Shown here: positions 1 through 9,800 of the stretch, piece after piece
How positions within the stretch are numbered: the stretch's first letter is position 1
How the letters are laid out: each line of letters opens with the position of its first letter
Assembly: GCA_030770545.1 (NCBI GenBank)
Contig: CM061090.1
Coordinates: 11,735,501 to 11,799,500, forward strand
DNA from: Macropodus opercularis
Lineage: Eukaryota > Chordata > Actinopteri > Anabantiformes > Osphronemidae
Length of the DNA stretch: 64,000 nt
Reading direction: 5' to 3'
Position numbers and translations under genes: made by a program
The notes under the pieces: generated by a model
The model's database searches: none
Told to the model about the DNA's origin: nothing
The model's input: only the letters and a program-made list of their open reading frames with translations

Positions 1-37
1 CTGGTTGCCCGGGGAAACCTGGATTACCTCTGAGTCC
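1..37 (-). CDS. col4a6: Collagen IV alpha-6-like, exon 15 (cut by window edge)
   Basis: This is the start of an exon whose 3' end lies beyond the left edge. The acceptor is actcag|GGA, and the visible codons give GLRGNPGFPGQP plus one base. It continues the Gly-X-Y frame in phase 0 from exon 14. The rest of the gene (most of the helix and the C-terminal NC1 domain) must lie further left, outside the window. Confidence 0.82.
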
Positions 38-337
38 CTGAGTTGGGACAAAATTCATCTTTAGTTTACTGAAGACAGGTTAGTGTAAAATCTCATCATC
101 AGGGCATGAGTATACCCATATACACTACAATAAATAAGAGGATAGTGCAGCACAGGTCCGTTTTTAATTCTGTACTACTGCACTATTTACGTTATGTAAG
201 AACGTGGTAACGGTATTAGAGTCTTCCTGTGTCACTGCAGGTCATTTTTAAAAATCGTTATTTGTAAAAAGTGAGAATTAACTAAATGTATTGTTGTTGT
301 GGAAGCCGATGGTTTGTGAAAGGGATACAGAGCCTAC

Positions 338-382
338 CTTTTCTCCTGAGCTGCCAGGAGGTCCGTTAAAACCAGGAGGCCC
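338..382 (-). CDS. col4a6: Collagen IV alpha-6-like, exon 14
   Basis: This exon has 15 codons, GPPGFNGPPGSSGEK. The acceptor is ataaag|GGG, with a T-rich tract upstream, and the donor AAG|gtaggc. It consists of five intact triplets. The corresponding human alpha-6 segment appears one triplet longer. Confidence 0.85.
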
Positions 383-592
383 CTTTATGATAGAGTCACA
401 GAAAAAAAGATGAGGTTAGAGATACTGCTGAACACAGAGGAAGACAATAAAGAAAGTACCAAGATGATGCCTCTAAGAAGAATTGTCTTTCTTGATGTTA
501 GCGCGAGGTTTACAAATCAGAAAAGAAGATATTTCACTCAATTTATGTAATTCAACACAATCACAGCAATAGAGTGATGCTTTAGCTCTTAC

Positions 593-655
593 TCTTCCGC
601 CAGGGTAGCCAGGAATGCCCTTCTCTCCAGTTTCACCCTGATAGCCAAAAGGCCC
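593..655 (-). CDS. col4a6: Collagen IV alpha-6-like, exon 13
   Basis: This exon has 21 codons, starting GPFGYQGETGEKGIPGYPGG and ending in Arg. The acceptor is ttccag|GGG and the donor AGA|gtaaga. The 21-residue COL4A6 segment at this place ends GEKGIPGLPGPR, differing at only two positions over that motif. COL4A4 has a similar motif, but other exons exclude alpha-4. Confidence 0.9.
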
Positions 656-769
656 CTGGAAATGAGTAAGTGTTTTAAAGCCAGAACCTAACGACTGTTT
701 CAAGTTCCTTCCTTTTTACGCGTCTCTCTGAACTCAACTCTAAAAAGCAAAAACAAAAAACACGCTTAC

Positions 770-823
770 AGGTAGGCCAGGATTTCCAGGGAATCCTCTG
801 GCTCCCTTTGGTCCAGGTTCCCC
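770..823 (-). CDS. col4a6: Collagen IV alpha-6-like, exon 12
   Basis: This exon has 18 codons, GEPGPKGARGFPGNPGLP. The acceptor is tacaag|GGG and the donor CCT|gtaagc. It starts with GEPGPKG, as does the COL4A6 segment after its KGKKGSK interruption. All triplets are intact. Either 11a or 11b can splice to it in phase 0 with an unbroken Gly register. Confidence 0.88.
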
Positions 824-1554
824 CTTGTAAGAGGAGAGAGAACGTTATGATTTAGCAGGAACAAAAAATAGATGAATAAAAAGTATTTTAGTAAACACTT
901 CATTTTCCAGTGTTTTTATATCAAACTTACCTTTGCATACATAACTGCACAGTGATAAAATGCCCCACTACTACTTTAGTTGAACTGATTAAACTTTGAG
1001 GTGAACTGCATGTGGATCACGCTGATGTTGAAACAGTGGTTACATATTGCAACCCTGGCTTCTAGAAGCAAATCTGGGTCCAGGAGCTGAAGGACCCCGT
1101 GAGGAGCAGCCCAGCAGACACTGTGCTGTTCACGCCCTTGTGAGGACGCATCGTGTTGGGTTTGAAACACTGAGCAAACCAGAGTGGACGATCCAGATCG
1201 TTTCCGTCTGGACGGTTAGCCGTCCCAGAAGGGGTCAGAGTGCTCCGCTTCCTGTTTCCACTGTCTTTCAGCGGTTGTGAATGACTCAACCACTGACAAT
1301 AGGTGATCTGTCAAAACCAACACTTCGTCGACTTGTTCTGATCTGGTCTAAATTATATATAAGTGCTTTAATGTTACGATAAACTCAAGACCAACATCTA
1401 TTTTCATGCATAACATCCTATATTTGCACCGCTGTGTTGTATTGAGACGCACCCAATCCTGAAATACTCTGATTTGACTGTTCTATTCCAATACCATTCT
1501 GAAAACCACGTCGCCAAACGTTGACTATAACAGGAACTGCGTTTTCCAACAAAC
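824..1554 (-). other. col4a6: col4a6 intron 11b-12 (731 bp)
   Basis: The intron lies between exon 11b and exon 12. I see no gene, repeat or RNA in it. Confidence 0.8.
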
Positions 1555-1647
1555 CTGTATTCCTTTGTCGCCTTTGGTAAAACCCACAAACTCCACAACG
1601 CCATTGATCATTGGCTGACCGGGGTCACCGGGCAAGCCCACGTCGCC
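1555..1647 (-). CDS. col4a6: Collagen IV alpha-6-like, exon 11b (duplicated, canonical-looking)
   Basis: This exon has 31 codons, starting GDVGLPGDPGQPMING and ending VVEFVGFTKGDKGIQ. The acceptor is atccag|GGC and the donor CAG|gtttgt, which is weaker than its neighbours. Human COL4A6 has a 31-residue segment here with the same start and an EFMGFPKGKKG interruption, so this copy is the direct counterpart and is the strongest alpha-6 evidence in the window. The open frame continues about 270 bases into the upstream intron, without splice or composition support; I treat that as chance. Joined to exon 12 it gives KGDKGIQ-GEPGPKG. Confidence 0.9.
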
Positions 1648-2309
1648 CTGGATGCCGTGACCAAGAAGAGAGCTGTTTATACCGTTTACCGTGCTAATGA
1701 GGTGAAGGCGGAACAAGGCGTTTGGGGGCGTTGAGGACAACATGGAAGGGGGCTGTTGACTGGAGGAGGGACTCCATGTGGGCTGCAGAGTGCAAAGTGA
1801 GGAGGTTTTGGAGGTGATGACGAGAGGCTGGACTTTGTGATTATTCATTACTACTACATAGTCGTACACAAAAGGACGAACAAGTTGTTGGGGCGAGGGC
1901 AAAGATTCAAGCTGCACACAGCAAACGTCACCTGCTGAGGATGGTCAAGACAGGTCAAGCATGAACCATCACCTTCAACAGTCTTTTTGTCTAAATTGGA
2001 GCAAACTGTATCTATGTCAGGGTCTCACGTTGAAGTCAACACCAACCTCTCACCAATCTGCCTCCTCCTTTGACTCCACACGTTCCGAAGCCAACATGTC
2101 CTCCCCTCTGCGGCCGTACAGTTTGCTGCGATCACTGCTCGTCTTCCACTTTAAACCTTTCGTTTCCAACGGTCAAACAGCGCCGTCTGCCTGCTGTGTT
2201 ACTGATCTGCTCTTCCCTGTATTAACACTTTTTAAATGATTCCCCACCGCATCCATGAGAGTGTGTTGTGAGTGTGGAAGTGCTGCCGCCTCTGCGCCTT
2301 CCCTGTTAC
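1648..2309 (-). other. col4a6: col4a6 intron between duplicated exons 11a and 11b (662 bp)
   Basis: This spacer separates the two homologous exons. Both acceptors have weak, purine-interrupted pyrimidine tracts. The spacer is long enough for ordinary splicing, so steric exclusion by a too-short intron is not expected. No other feature is seen. Confidence 0.75.
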
Positions 2310-2399
2310 CTTATCTCCTTTGTAGATAGTGAGAGTTTTTTCGCCGCTTAGCGACTCGTCGCCCGGAGTACCACTGGGTCCTGGCAGACCCACGTCGCC
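2310..2399 (-). CDS. col4a6: Collagen IV alpha-6-like, exon 11a (duplicated, likely alternative)
   Basis: This exon has 30 codons, starting GDVGLPGPSGTPGDESLSGE and ending KTLTIYKGDK. The acceptor is ctccag|GGC and the donor AAG|gtaaca. It follows exon 10 by a 2.3 kb intron and precedes exon 11b by 662 bp. Like 11b it begins GDVGLPG and carries a non-collagenous interruption flanked by KGDK. The interruption differs from that in 11b and is loosely like the COL4A2 segment ending QYKGEK. Mammalian alpha-2/alpha-6 genes have a single segment here, so this is a tandem duplicate. Inclusion of both, either or one keeps the frame. Confidence 0.8.
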
Positions 2400-4712
2400 C
2401 TGGAGTCCGAAATACACACGTCACACCGTTAGCCAGTCAGGAGGGGTGGAGAGACAGAGGTGGAGGAGAACACAGAATGTGGTGATGGAGGAGAGCAGGA
2501 TAAAAGGGACGAAGCAGGAAAGGGCAGTGAACAGGACAAGGTCGAAGGAAACGTTTAAATATTTGAAAGTGAAGAAAAACAGAAAGAAACACGGCACCTG
2601 AATTTTACACCCATGTTAGATCAAACGGGTTTATCCTAAAGCTGGCGGGGGGAGGGGCTAAAGCGAGCGCCAGCTACTTATTAGCTTTCGCCAGCGTTTC
2701 CTAGTTGAGAATGGACACGTTTCACTGGGAAACATGATCAGATGTGGTAGAAAGCTCTGGAACATGTGCAGTGTACAGTGCATCACATAACTCCCTCTAC
2801 AGGACAAGAGCCAAGGTCACAGAAAGACAAGACACGTGAGAAACACTGAAAAACGGAATTAAAATAAGGAGCAGAAAAAAATGAAAAACAGCAGAGTGAG
2901 GATGAGGATGAACAGATTCGAAACTGTTTATTTCCACTTTCAAAAATTCTGAGCCCCTGTTTCAGTAAGAAGGAAGACTGTTGTTTCATTCCTACTGTGA
3001 ATCTAACTGCTTCCACAACCCTGAATCTGTCAAGTTCATTGCCGGTGGCTTTGATGGAGTGCAACATGCAGTACGTGAGGACGGTGGCTGTTAGTACTGT
3101 GTGTTCAGGTGAGGTGGGTGGATGGAGGGGTGAGAAGTCAAGGGAGGCCGCTGCTCCCAGAATTCACCACAAACGTGATCAGGTGAGGAAACATTCCTAC
3201 ACAGGGAGTAGGAGCGAGTGATACCAGCAACCAGTTACAGGCCACAGATCCTCCAGACTGATGGTTCAGAAATTTAAAGTTTGAACACAGTTAATGAATT
3301 ATTTCTTCTTCATTTTGTTTTTTACAGAAATGTTAATCGAGTGCGATTTAAATGCAAGTTGGTACATTGGTTTACTTTTTGAATTTGATCACTGGATATT
3401 TCAAATAAATCTCTGAACTCTCATTCAACAGGGAGGGAAACACATTTGTGATGCCACTGCACAAGACACAAACCATGAATGAAGTAAACTTATTCGGATG
3501 CAAATTACAGTATGGGGAAATAGTGAAGAATTAAGAAAGAATTAAAAGAATTAAACTTGACTTATTGTGATTTGTGTTTTGTGTTCCGGGCAGCACACAT
3601 CATTTGAAAGAACAAATCAGACTGAATCAAGTAAAGGTTCATGTTATTGGGTTTCTTTTATCATACAGGAAACAAATGCAACATACAGTCGAGCAGCTGT
3701 GTCAATCAGGAGATGGAGAGAAGACAAAGGGAGGGATGAAGGGACGGGCAGGGTGAACGCTCGTGTAGCCTTCGAGGGGTCAAAACGACCCCACTGTAAA
3801 CTAGGAGGCGTCAAAGCTCAAAAACACACACTAGGGTTCAATAAAACAGCCTTCGTGGGTGTTACATCCAAGTAATGAACACGTGTGGGTCTATGATGAA
3901 CAAGTTCATCCAACCGTTTATCTAGATAAACCGTGTTGTGATTTATCGTCTGTCTGCAGCTGTTTTATCCAACCCTTGTGTGGTTTTTGAGCTTTGAGCG
4001 CCTCCCATTTTTCATTTTGACCCCTCGAAGGCTCCACAAGGGTTAAGAGAGGAACAGGGGTAAATTACAGTGTGTTGGACGGAATACGAACCCCTTTTCA
4101 AGCCACCACCAAAATGTCAGCATGCACACTATCAACTCCAACTGATGCATTATAGAAACAACCCCAATCCAGCAGCATGCACATATGCACAGACATAGAC
4201 TTAAACTGTGGTAGCCTGTAGCTGCGTAGAATCCACAACACGACTTCAAAATAGAGGGAATTCAACTTTCAAGACGTGAGGACACAAGAGAAAAAAAACC
4301 CAACTCATTATCCGCCTTTATGAATTCATTAGTGTGGTTTATGACCAGAGTCAGTATCTAGAGACTCCACAATGTAACCACACAACCGGCTAATATGGAG
4401 GTCTGACCCAAAAGTGCATCGTTTGAGACGTAGTGTTGTGGATTTCACGCTGCTGTGGTGTTTTGAATCTACGTCCCTGTTCATTCTAACTCTGAGATGA
4501 CTTCATATACACAAGGAGGCTTTGTCGGTCTACAGCAGTGTTTCTTTCAATCGTTAAGGTTCAGACACTCAGTAAAGTGATATTTCTGCCAGCCATCGTA
4601 CACACCTACACACAACTGGACATTATCATTTAAATTGATTATAGAACTAAATTACATGTCTACTGCTGAACTACTACACTATATCTAGAAGTTGACTCCT
4701 TAGCTAACATAC
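2400..4712 (-). other. col4a6: col4a6 intron 10 (2.3 kb)
   Basis: The intron separates exon 10 from the duplicated exon 11a. It holds a foldback element (3756-4046) and otherwise no feature I can support. The region 2440-3230 is purine-rich on the plus strand but has no coding signature. Confidence 0.8.
3756..4046. mobile_element. Foldback (MITE-like) element with CCCTTGTG/CACAAGGG ends
   Basis: The left arm (about 3756-3852) and the right arm (about 3958-4046) are inverted copies. Both hold gccttcgaggggtcaaaa, then ggaggcg and caaagctcaaaaac on the left, matched in reverse complement on the right. The arms continue through a shared ataaaacagc. The right end reads cacaaggg followed by TTAA (4043-4046), and motifs of the same kind, partly decayed, occur at the inner and left ends. 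CCCTTGTG-type ends beside TTAA suggest a non-autonomous piggyBac-type element, but that family call is an inference. The loop of about 105 bp has smaller palindromes (tttatctagataaa). Confidence 0.6.
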
Positions 4713-4754
4713 CTTGTCTCCTTGCTCTCCTTGATATCCATCACCACGGGTCCC
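4713..4754 (-). CDS. col4a6: Collagen IV alpha-6-like, exon 10 (RGD-containing)
   Basis: This exon has 14 codons, GTRGDGYQGEQGDK. The acceptor is ctttag|GGG and the donor AAG|gtatgt. It corresponds to the 14-residue GNMGLGFQGEKGVK (alpha-6) or GNRGLGFYGVKGEK (alpha-2) block. It keeps the same imperfection, a Gly-X-Gly step one residue short, followed by an aromatic residue. In this copy the sequence reads TRGDGY, creating an RGD tripeptide at the break in the helix. The next exon in transcription order is the duplicated exon 11a/11b. Confidence 0.87.
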
Positions 4755-4832
4755 CTAAAGATAACAGGTGTTAACATCTTTCAAAGAACATTTACTTTAC
4801 TTTAATACTATAAATATTTAAATATTACTCAC

Positions 4833-4868
4833 CATCAGTCCAGGGGGACCAGGAGGACCAGGTCGGCC
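4833..4868 (-). CDS. col4a6: Collagen IV alpha-6-like, exon 9
   Basis: This 36-bp exon encodes GRPGPPGPPGLM. The acceptor is cttcag|GGC and the donor ATG|gtgagt. Pro in the Y position (GPPGPP) is a usual prolyl 4-hydroxylase substrate that stabilises the helix. The length equals the 12-residue COL4A2 block; the COL4A6 block seems one triplet longer. Confidence 0.87.
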
Positions 4869-5075
4869 CTGAAGACAGGTAGGAATTAACCTCAGTTTCA
4901 TAAGCAACTACATCTGAAATACACTTCAAATGGCCGACAATAAACCTAAACATTCTCAAATTCTCGTGGATTAGTTTTTCAGTAATTCATGTTCAAATAA
5001 ATCACAGAGAAAACGTATCTTATTGTTAAATAACTACATACTAATTGATCGATAAAAATGTTCAAGTTCACATAC

Positions 5076-5138
5076 GGCATATCCGTCAGGACCTCTTGGA
5101 CCAGGGAAACCAACCGGACCATCAGGGCCTGCGATACC
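5076..5138 (-). CDS. col4a6: Collagen IV alpha-6-like, exon 8
   Basis: This exon has 21 codons of intact Gly-X-Y, beginning GIAGPDGPVGFPGPRG and ending PDGYA. The acceptor is ctgcag|GGT and the donor GCC|gtatgt. The length agrees with the 21-residue segment at the same position in mammalian COL4A6 and COL4A2. Confidence 0.88.
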
Positions 5139-5336
5139 CTGCAGAAACAAAAACAGGTCAGAACAAATTCAAATTTCATACAGATCTGGCAAATAAGCTG
5201 CAATTATTCCTGGTTTAATGGTTGACACCAGGTGGACATCAGTGTTTGATTTGTATCTGTATGTACAGTAGTTAATTTATTAAAATGTTATTCTGATCAA
5301 TAACATGATATAACTAGAAAAAGAAAGAAATCTTAC

Positions 5337-5372
5337 ACTTTGACCAGCTTGTCCTGGAATACCTTGTGGACC
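5337..5372 (-). CDS. col4a6: Collagen IV alpha-6-like, exon 7
   Basis: This 36-bp exon encodes GPQGIPGQAGQS. The acceptor is ggttag|GGT and the donor AGT|gtaaga. All four triplets are intact. Mammalian alpha-2 and alpha-6 chains also have a 12-residue block right after the interruption encoded by the previous exon, so the exon order is conserved. Confidence 0.85.
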
Positions 5373-5996
5373 CTAACCAAGAAAGAGAATCACATTATTA
5401 AAAGTAAACACAGCAAACAAGGCATTTCTGAAAAGAAGACAACTTCATTCCTTGGTGGAAAGATTTGTGTGTTTAAAGTCGTCTTGCTGCAGGATCCACT
5501 TTCCTTCTGAGTTTCATTTCATAAACCAATACCTTGATCTTTGTAGAATTTACTACTACAGCCCAGATGTCATATTCTAATCAGTGGGGGAGGAAGGGGC
5601 CAATAGAGGAAAAGTAATTTTTCACAGGGAGGTTTACAACCAGAACCAGCGCCGTGCTCTTGGAGTGGTGGCTTCCTCCTAGCAGCTCTGGCATGAACAT
5701 GGTTGGTCAGTGCTGGACTGAGTGGACTCAGAACAAATCCAGTTCTTTTCTTATCCATTATTAACCTGGTGTGTATTAGCTCTTCCTCCGCCTTCAGGCA
5801 CTGCTTTAGTTTGAACCATGACACAAGTCTCACACTGACCAAGACACAGGAAAGCTCTAACAGACACACACGTCCCTCTGGTGGATGAAGAACTTATTTC
5901 ACTAGAAGATACAGGATGTGATTCAGATTTGAGCAGTACTGTGACAAAAAATTAAGACGTGTGTATGAGCTAATCTGAGCATGTGTGTGACCGTAC

Positions 5997-6059
5997 CCTG
6001 AGGAGATTTTCTGGGATGTACTGAGGTTCTCCTTTCTGACCTTTTGGCCCAGTGGGCCC
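5997..6059 (-). CDS. col4a6: Collagen IV alpha-6-like, exon 6 (with interruption)
   Basis: This exon has 21 codons, GPTGPKGQKGEPQYIPENLL plus Arg. The acceptor is taacag|GGG and the donor AGG|gtacgg. Four Gly-X-Y triplets are followed by a non-collagenous stretch (QYIPENLLR), a flexible interruption found at this place in alpha-2 and alpha-6 chains. GPKGQKGEP followed by a charged interruption ending in Arg looks somewhat more like COL4A2 than COL4A6, so this exon is the main evidence against a confident paralogue call. Confidence 0.88.
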
Positions 6060-6165
6060 CTGTTAAAGAGGAAAAAGTCACTGTCACACCGCTGTCTGTG
6101 AAACGCTGTAAATGTGCCTCTATAAGTTGATTAAAAATATTTTAAAATATCAAGAATTTTCTTAC

Positions 6166-6285
6166 AGCAAATCCTGGAAATCCTGGTGATCCTGTCCCAA
6201 ACCCAGGGGCTCCGGAATCCCCTGACGCTCCTTTACAACCGTCCAGTCCTGGTGACCCTCTGCCACCGTCCAGACCAGGGTGACC
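6166..6285 (-). CDS. col4a6: Collagen IV alpha-6-like, exon 5 (7S helix cysteine)
   Basis: This exon has 40 codons, beginning GHPGLDGGRGSPGLDGCKG. The acceptor is tccaaag|GGT with a good pyrimidine tract upstream, and the donor is GCT|gtaaga. The GLDGCKG motif matches the conserved GLDGCNG/GYDGCNG cysteine found inside the 7S helix of alpha-6 and alpha-2 and missing from alpha-4. Near the end the frame reads GFGTGSPG, two short Gly-X steps in a row, so the repeat is interrupted. As I recall them, the human chains have 39 residues here with intact triplets, against 40 in this window. Confidence 0.88.
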
Positions 6286-6421
6286 CTTTGGAGAGAACAG
6301 GAAGAAGTCTTCAAGAACAAACAGCTAGAATGGCACAATCCCCATATGATGTCGGTGATAAGAACGCAAAGAGGAAAAGAGATGCGGCCTCTGTGTGTGG
6401 TTGTGTTTCTGCTGTACTCAC

Positions 6422-6466
6422 AGGTACTCCATCCGTTCCTGGGAACCCCGGCACCCCCATTGGCCC
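6422..6466 (-). CDS. col4a6: Collagen IV alpha-6-like, exon 4
   Basis: This exon has 15 codons encoding GPMGVPGFPGTDGVP. The acceptor is cacgcag|GGG and the donor CCT|gtgagt. The segment closely matches the COL4A6 stretch GPMGVPGF..., and the corresponding COL4A2 stretch differs more (GARGVSGFPG). This makes it one of the better arguments for alpha-6. It is a typical 45-bp collagen exon, phase 0 at both ends. Confidence 0.9.
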
Positions 6467-6750
6467 CTGCGTGATTAATGCATAAGGTTTACTTATGATT
6501 AAAGCACAACAGCTACACCTGGTGGTGAAATCAGTTCACTGCTGTTTGCAGCAGATGCATTTGATGAATGCAGTTTAGATGGATGTTTTTATAATTATCT
6601 TAAGGAAAATGCATTATAATAAAATAAAATCATACACTTATTTTGGTATCTTGAAAAGGAGGAGGAGAAAATGAGAAGAGAAAAGTTATTGATTAAATGT
6701 CTGATATTACACTGTTATAACAACAATATGTGAAGCTCTGTAACACGCAC

Positions 6751-6885
6751 TTTGTCTCCCTTTGGGCCTGATGGTCCTTTCAGTCCAATGTGGCCCTTCT
6801 CTCCTTTAGGCCCTTGAGGTCCAGGCTTCCCCCGAGACCCTTCTGGTCCACTTGAACCAACATCGCCGAGAGCCCCTGGACGCCC
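6751..6885 (-). CDS. col4a6: Collagen IV alpha-6-like, exon 3 (start of Gly-X-Y repeats)
   Basis: This exon has 45 codons, all perfect Gly-X-Y triplets, beginning GRPGALGDVGSSGPEG and ending GLKGPSGPKGDK. The acceptor is ctcag|GGGCGT and the donor AAA|gtgcgt. Human COL4A6 has a 45-residue segment at the same place, directly after PEKGAR, that likewise starts GRPG and ends GPKGDK, so length and both ends are conserved. It belongs to the 7S triple-helical region. It is rich in Lys in the Y position before Gly (GPKG, GEKG), typical substrates for lysyl hydroxylation. Confidence 0.92.
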
Positions 6886-9800
6886 CTGAGAGATGAAGGA
6901 CGGAAGAAGACATTGGCCACAAGACAACAAAAAGGTGGTTAAGCTCAGTGAAGCACCTGAATCAAAAAATCCTGTAGCCAACCTCTTGACAAAGTTGACA
7001 AAAACGGTTGAATGTCTTTACACTGGTCATCTTGCATCTTGTCTGCATTAAAGAGCAGCCTTCACATCACCAGGAGAAATCACAAGTCCTCTGATCAGGG
7101 TTTTTTTGGTTGTTTCCCTGGTTTTGATGGTTTAACTCCTCAGCTCTGAAACTTTCTCCCACTGGGCTCAGGCAGCCTTTACGAAGAACCGCCAGATGTT
7201 CAGACGCTTTGTTTACACTTAGGCAACACAGACTCCTAACGTATGATTGATCATGGTTTGCTACAGCATTAAGGTGATTCCCAGCCTGTCATGCGTGGTA
7301 TATAATTAGTATATGACCAACATACAGTATATGACACATGTGACGCTTTATCAGTTATGCCATGTCTGAATAAGGTAGTGTCTTATTACTGTGGCATTTC
7401 TTCCGTCCTTTCATCTTCAATTATATGCCAGAGTCTGCTTGATGAGGGAGTTTTGAGCTGGGGAAGCCCTCACAAAAAAAAAAGAAAAAAGAGGGCAATT
7501 TTGTCTTTGTGTTGGATTTCACTGTGTTTATATGTGATGTGAACAAGTTGGGGCGGAAACCCTGACTGTGTTTTTCTTTCCTTAAAGAGGGATGTTAACA
7601 CGTGAGTGAGCCTCACAATCAAACACCCACAGGGATGGTTAGGCGCTTTATGTGGGCATGCAGCAGCACGCAGCACTAGATGGTGGTCTAGGACAAAAAG
7701 CCGACGGGGGAGCTCATTACAGGAATGAAACGTATGATATGCTTAAAACATAACCCTTTGTGGTTTTTAAAAGAAAAGAGGTGATTTAACAAAGCTGCAA
7801 ATCTTTACTCTTCGTATCAACGCACACGGGCACACGGCACTGCTAAATTTCAACCACACGGTGGCAAAGAGCACACACAAGAGCAACAGGTGGGTTATTA
7901 AGGAATAACCAGGCTAAACGAATCTCTACTCCACAGGACGCGTCAGGACGAGCGCAGACACTCATTTAAGGGCCCACAAGTGGCCATTAGCTCACACTTT
8001 AGGCAGTTTAGCACAGTAAGACAGAAAAAAGAAGCTGCAGAGAGGGGTCAAAGGAAAGTCAGAGAGTGTAGCACTAACTCAGCTGTGGCCAACACACCAT
8101 CCTCTGTAGTCACATATTATGATCCCAGATCAATTTAACGTTAAAGGATACAAAATATTGACATGACAATACATGCAACTAGCTTCTTTCGTTAGTGCAA
8201 AATTCTGAATATGAGCGACTTTCCCAACCCTCCAGGAAAATATGCTGATGAATTGATCTACAAAGCGAATGTGGGACACAGGACCACACTACACTACAGG
8301 TGTAGATGTACTGTAATCCTTAAGGAGTATTTATGGAGATGAGAGTCACGTTTATGGATGTGTGCACACACCCAAGAGAGCAGAGCTGCATAAGCCTGAT
8401 GATGTTTCTGAAGCCTGACCACCAAATTCAACGTAAAAATAACAGCAGACATTCTGAGAAAACTGAAATACCAGCTAAAAAGAAGCCTGTTCAAACCTGT
8501 GGGGAGTGACTATTAAAGGAAGCTTAAACCTCAGCTCTTATCTTACGTATATCATGAAGCACATCTGTTTGCTACTAAGCGATCATAAAAACACATTTCT
8601 ACTGATGTGTAATCATTTCAGCTGTTGGGTCTTAAACATGACATGAACAAAAGTGTCCTTGAAGACACAACTACATAATAAAACAAGACCCTTTTTGAAA
8701 AAAGATTGAAGGGTGGAGGACGTGCGTAACACGGAAAGTATGAAATTAAATTAATGTCATTCGTGTAACATAACAAGCTTTATAACATGATCACGTACCA
8801 TTTTTGGTTACTTTCACCAGGTTGTATTTGCATGAAGCTATTTGATGGTAATACTGTACATATTACATGTGCAGCATGTACAAGCAACCCTGCATCAGGC
8901 TTGACCACTGCGCTGCAGCTCTGTTTCCAGCCCACGTGGCCTCAAGGCAGGCAGGTTACAGTAATGACAGGGCTGTGCCAGGTAAAGGCTGCCTGCCAGA
9001 GCTGTCTGGCTCACACTCACACCTGGTTTCACCCAGGGAAAATATGCAGCGGTCCCACACAGAGCCACATCCTCCCACAGCGTACCATCCTTCGTTCTCG
9101 TTCTCCATCACTCGTGTCTTTGATAAGTAGGATGAGAGGCGCGACCTACAAAATATCTAAAGTCTATCTGCAACCTGCAGCAGCCCACGAAGAAGAAACA
9201 CCAAGACGCTGTCATGGTGTCAACAGGCTCCGAGGTCTTTCTAGTTTTCGTTTTAGGTAACAGAGGTCACTTTCAAAGGCTCAGCTGGATGTTCTATCTA
9301 CCAAATGTCATGCAAACCTGAATGATACTATATATTTGGCTCCTGGTGTCCCGCATCAAGCGTTTGTTGTTCTGCCAGGTAACCTACGTATTTAATGAGT
9401 GGATGCATGGATACTAGGAGCCCTTTTGACATGAGTGAAGCTAATGGGCCACTAAAACCCCATTTCACAGAATAGTGTGTGTCTTATAAAGCAAGGGGAG
9501 TTTCTGAGAGGTCATCACTTCTGTTTTACCCAAACATGGCATGGAAAAAAAATGCAGTGTACAGAGGAGATGAGTACGAAGAGAGAAGAGATTAAAGGAA
9601 AGGGATGAAAGGAAACAAAGAAAGCAAAAGCGAGATGACACAGAAAAGCTATAAACTCTGACTTAATTCTATCAGACTTAATATGACTTGAATGACCAGT
9701 AGGTTGTGCTGTGTCCTCTTCCACTGCTCATCAATCTTCAGTGAACTCTGCTGGTAAACTTTATAAACTCTGCTGTATGTTACAGATGGGATGTCCAGTT

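Noticed and set aside
1648..1917. Minus-strand open frame extending 90 codons upstream of exon 11b
   Set aside because: No Gly-X-Y pattern, and a proper acceptor exists at the exon edge; the upstream stretch is open by chance in the intron between 11a and 11b.
8787..9260. 157-codon plus-strand frame in intron 2
   Set aside because: It lacks an ATG start at the stated beginning, has composition like the surrounding intron and no recognisable family.
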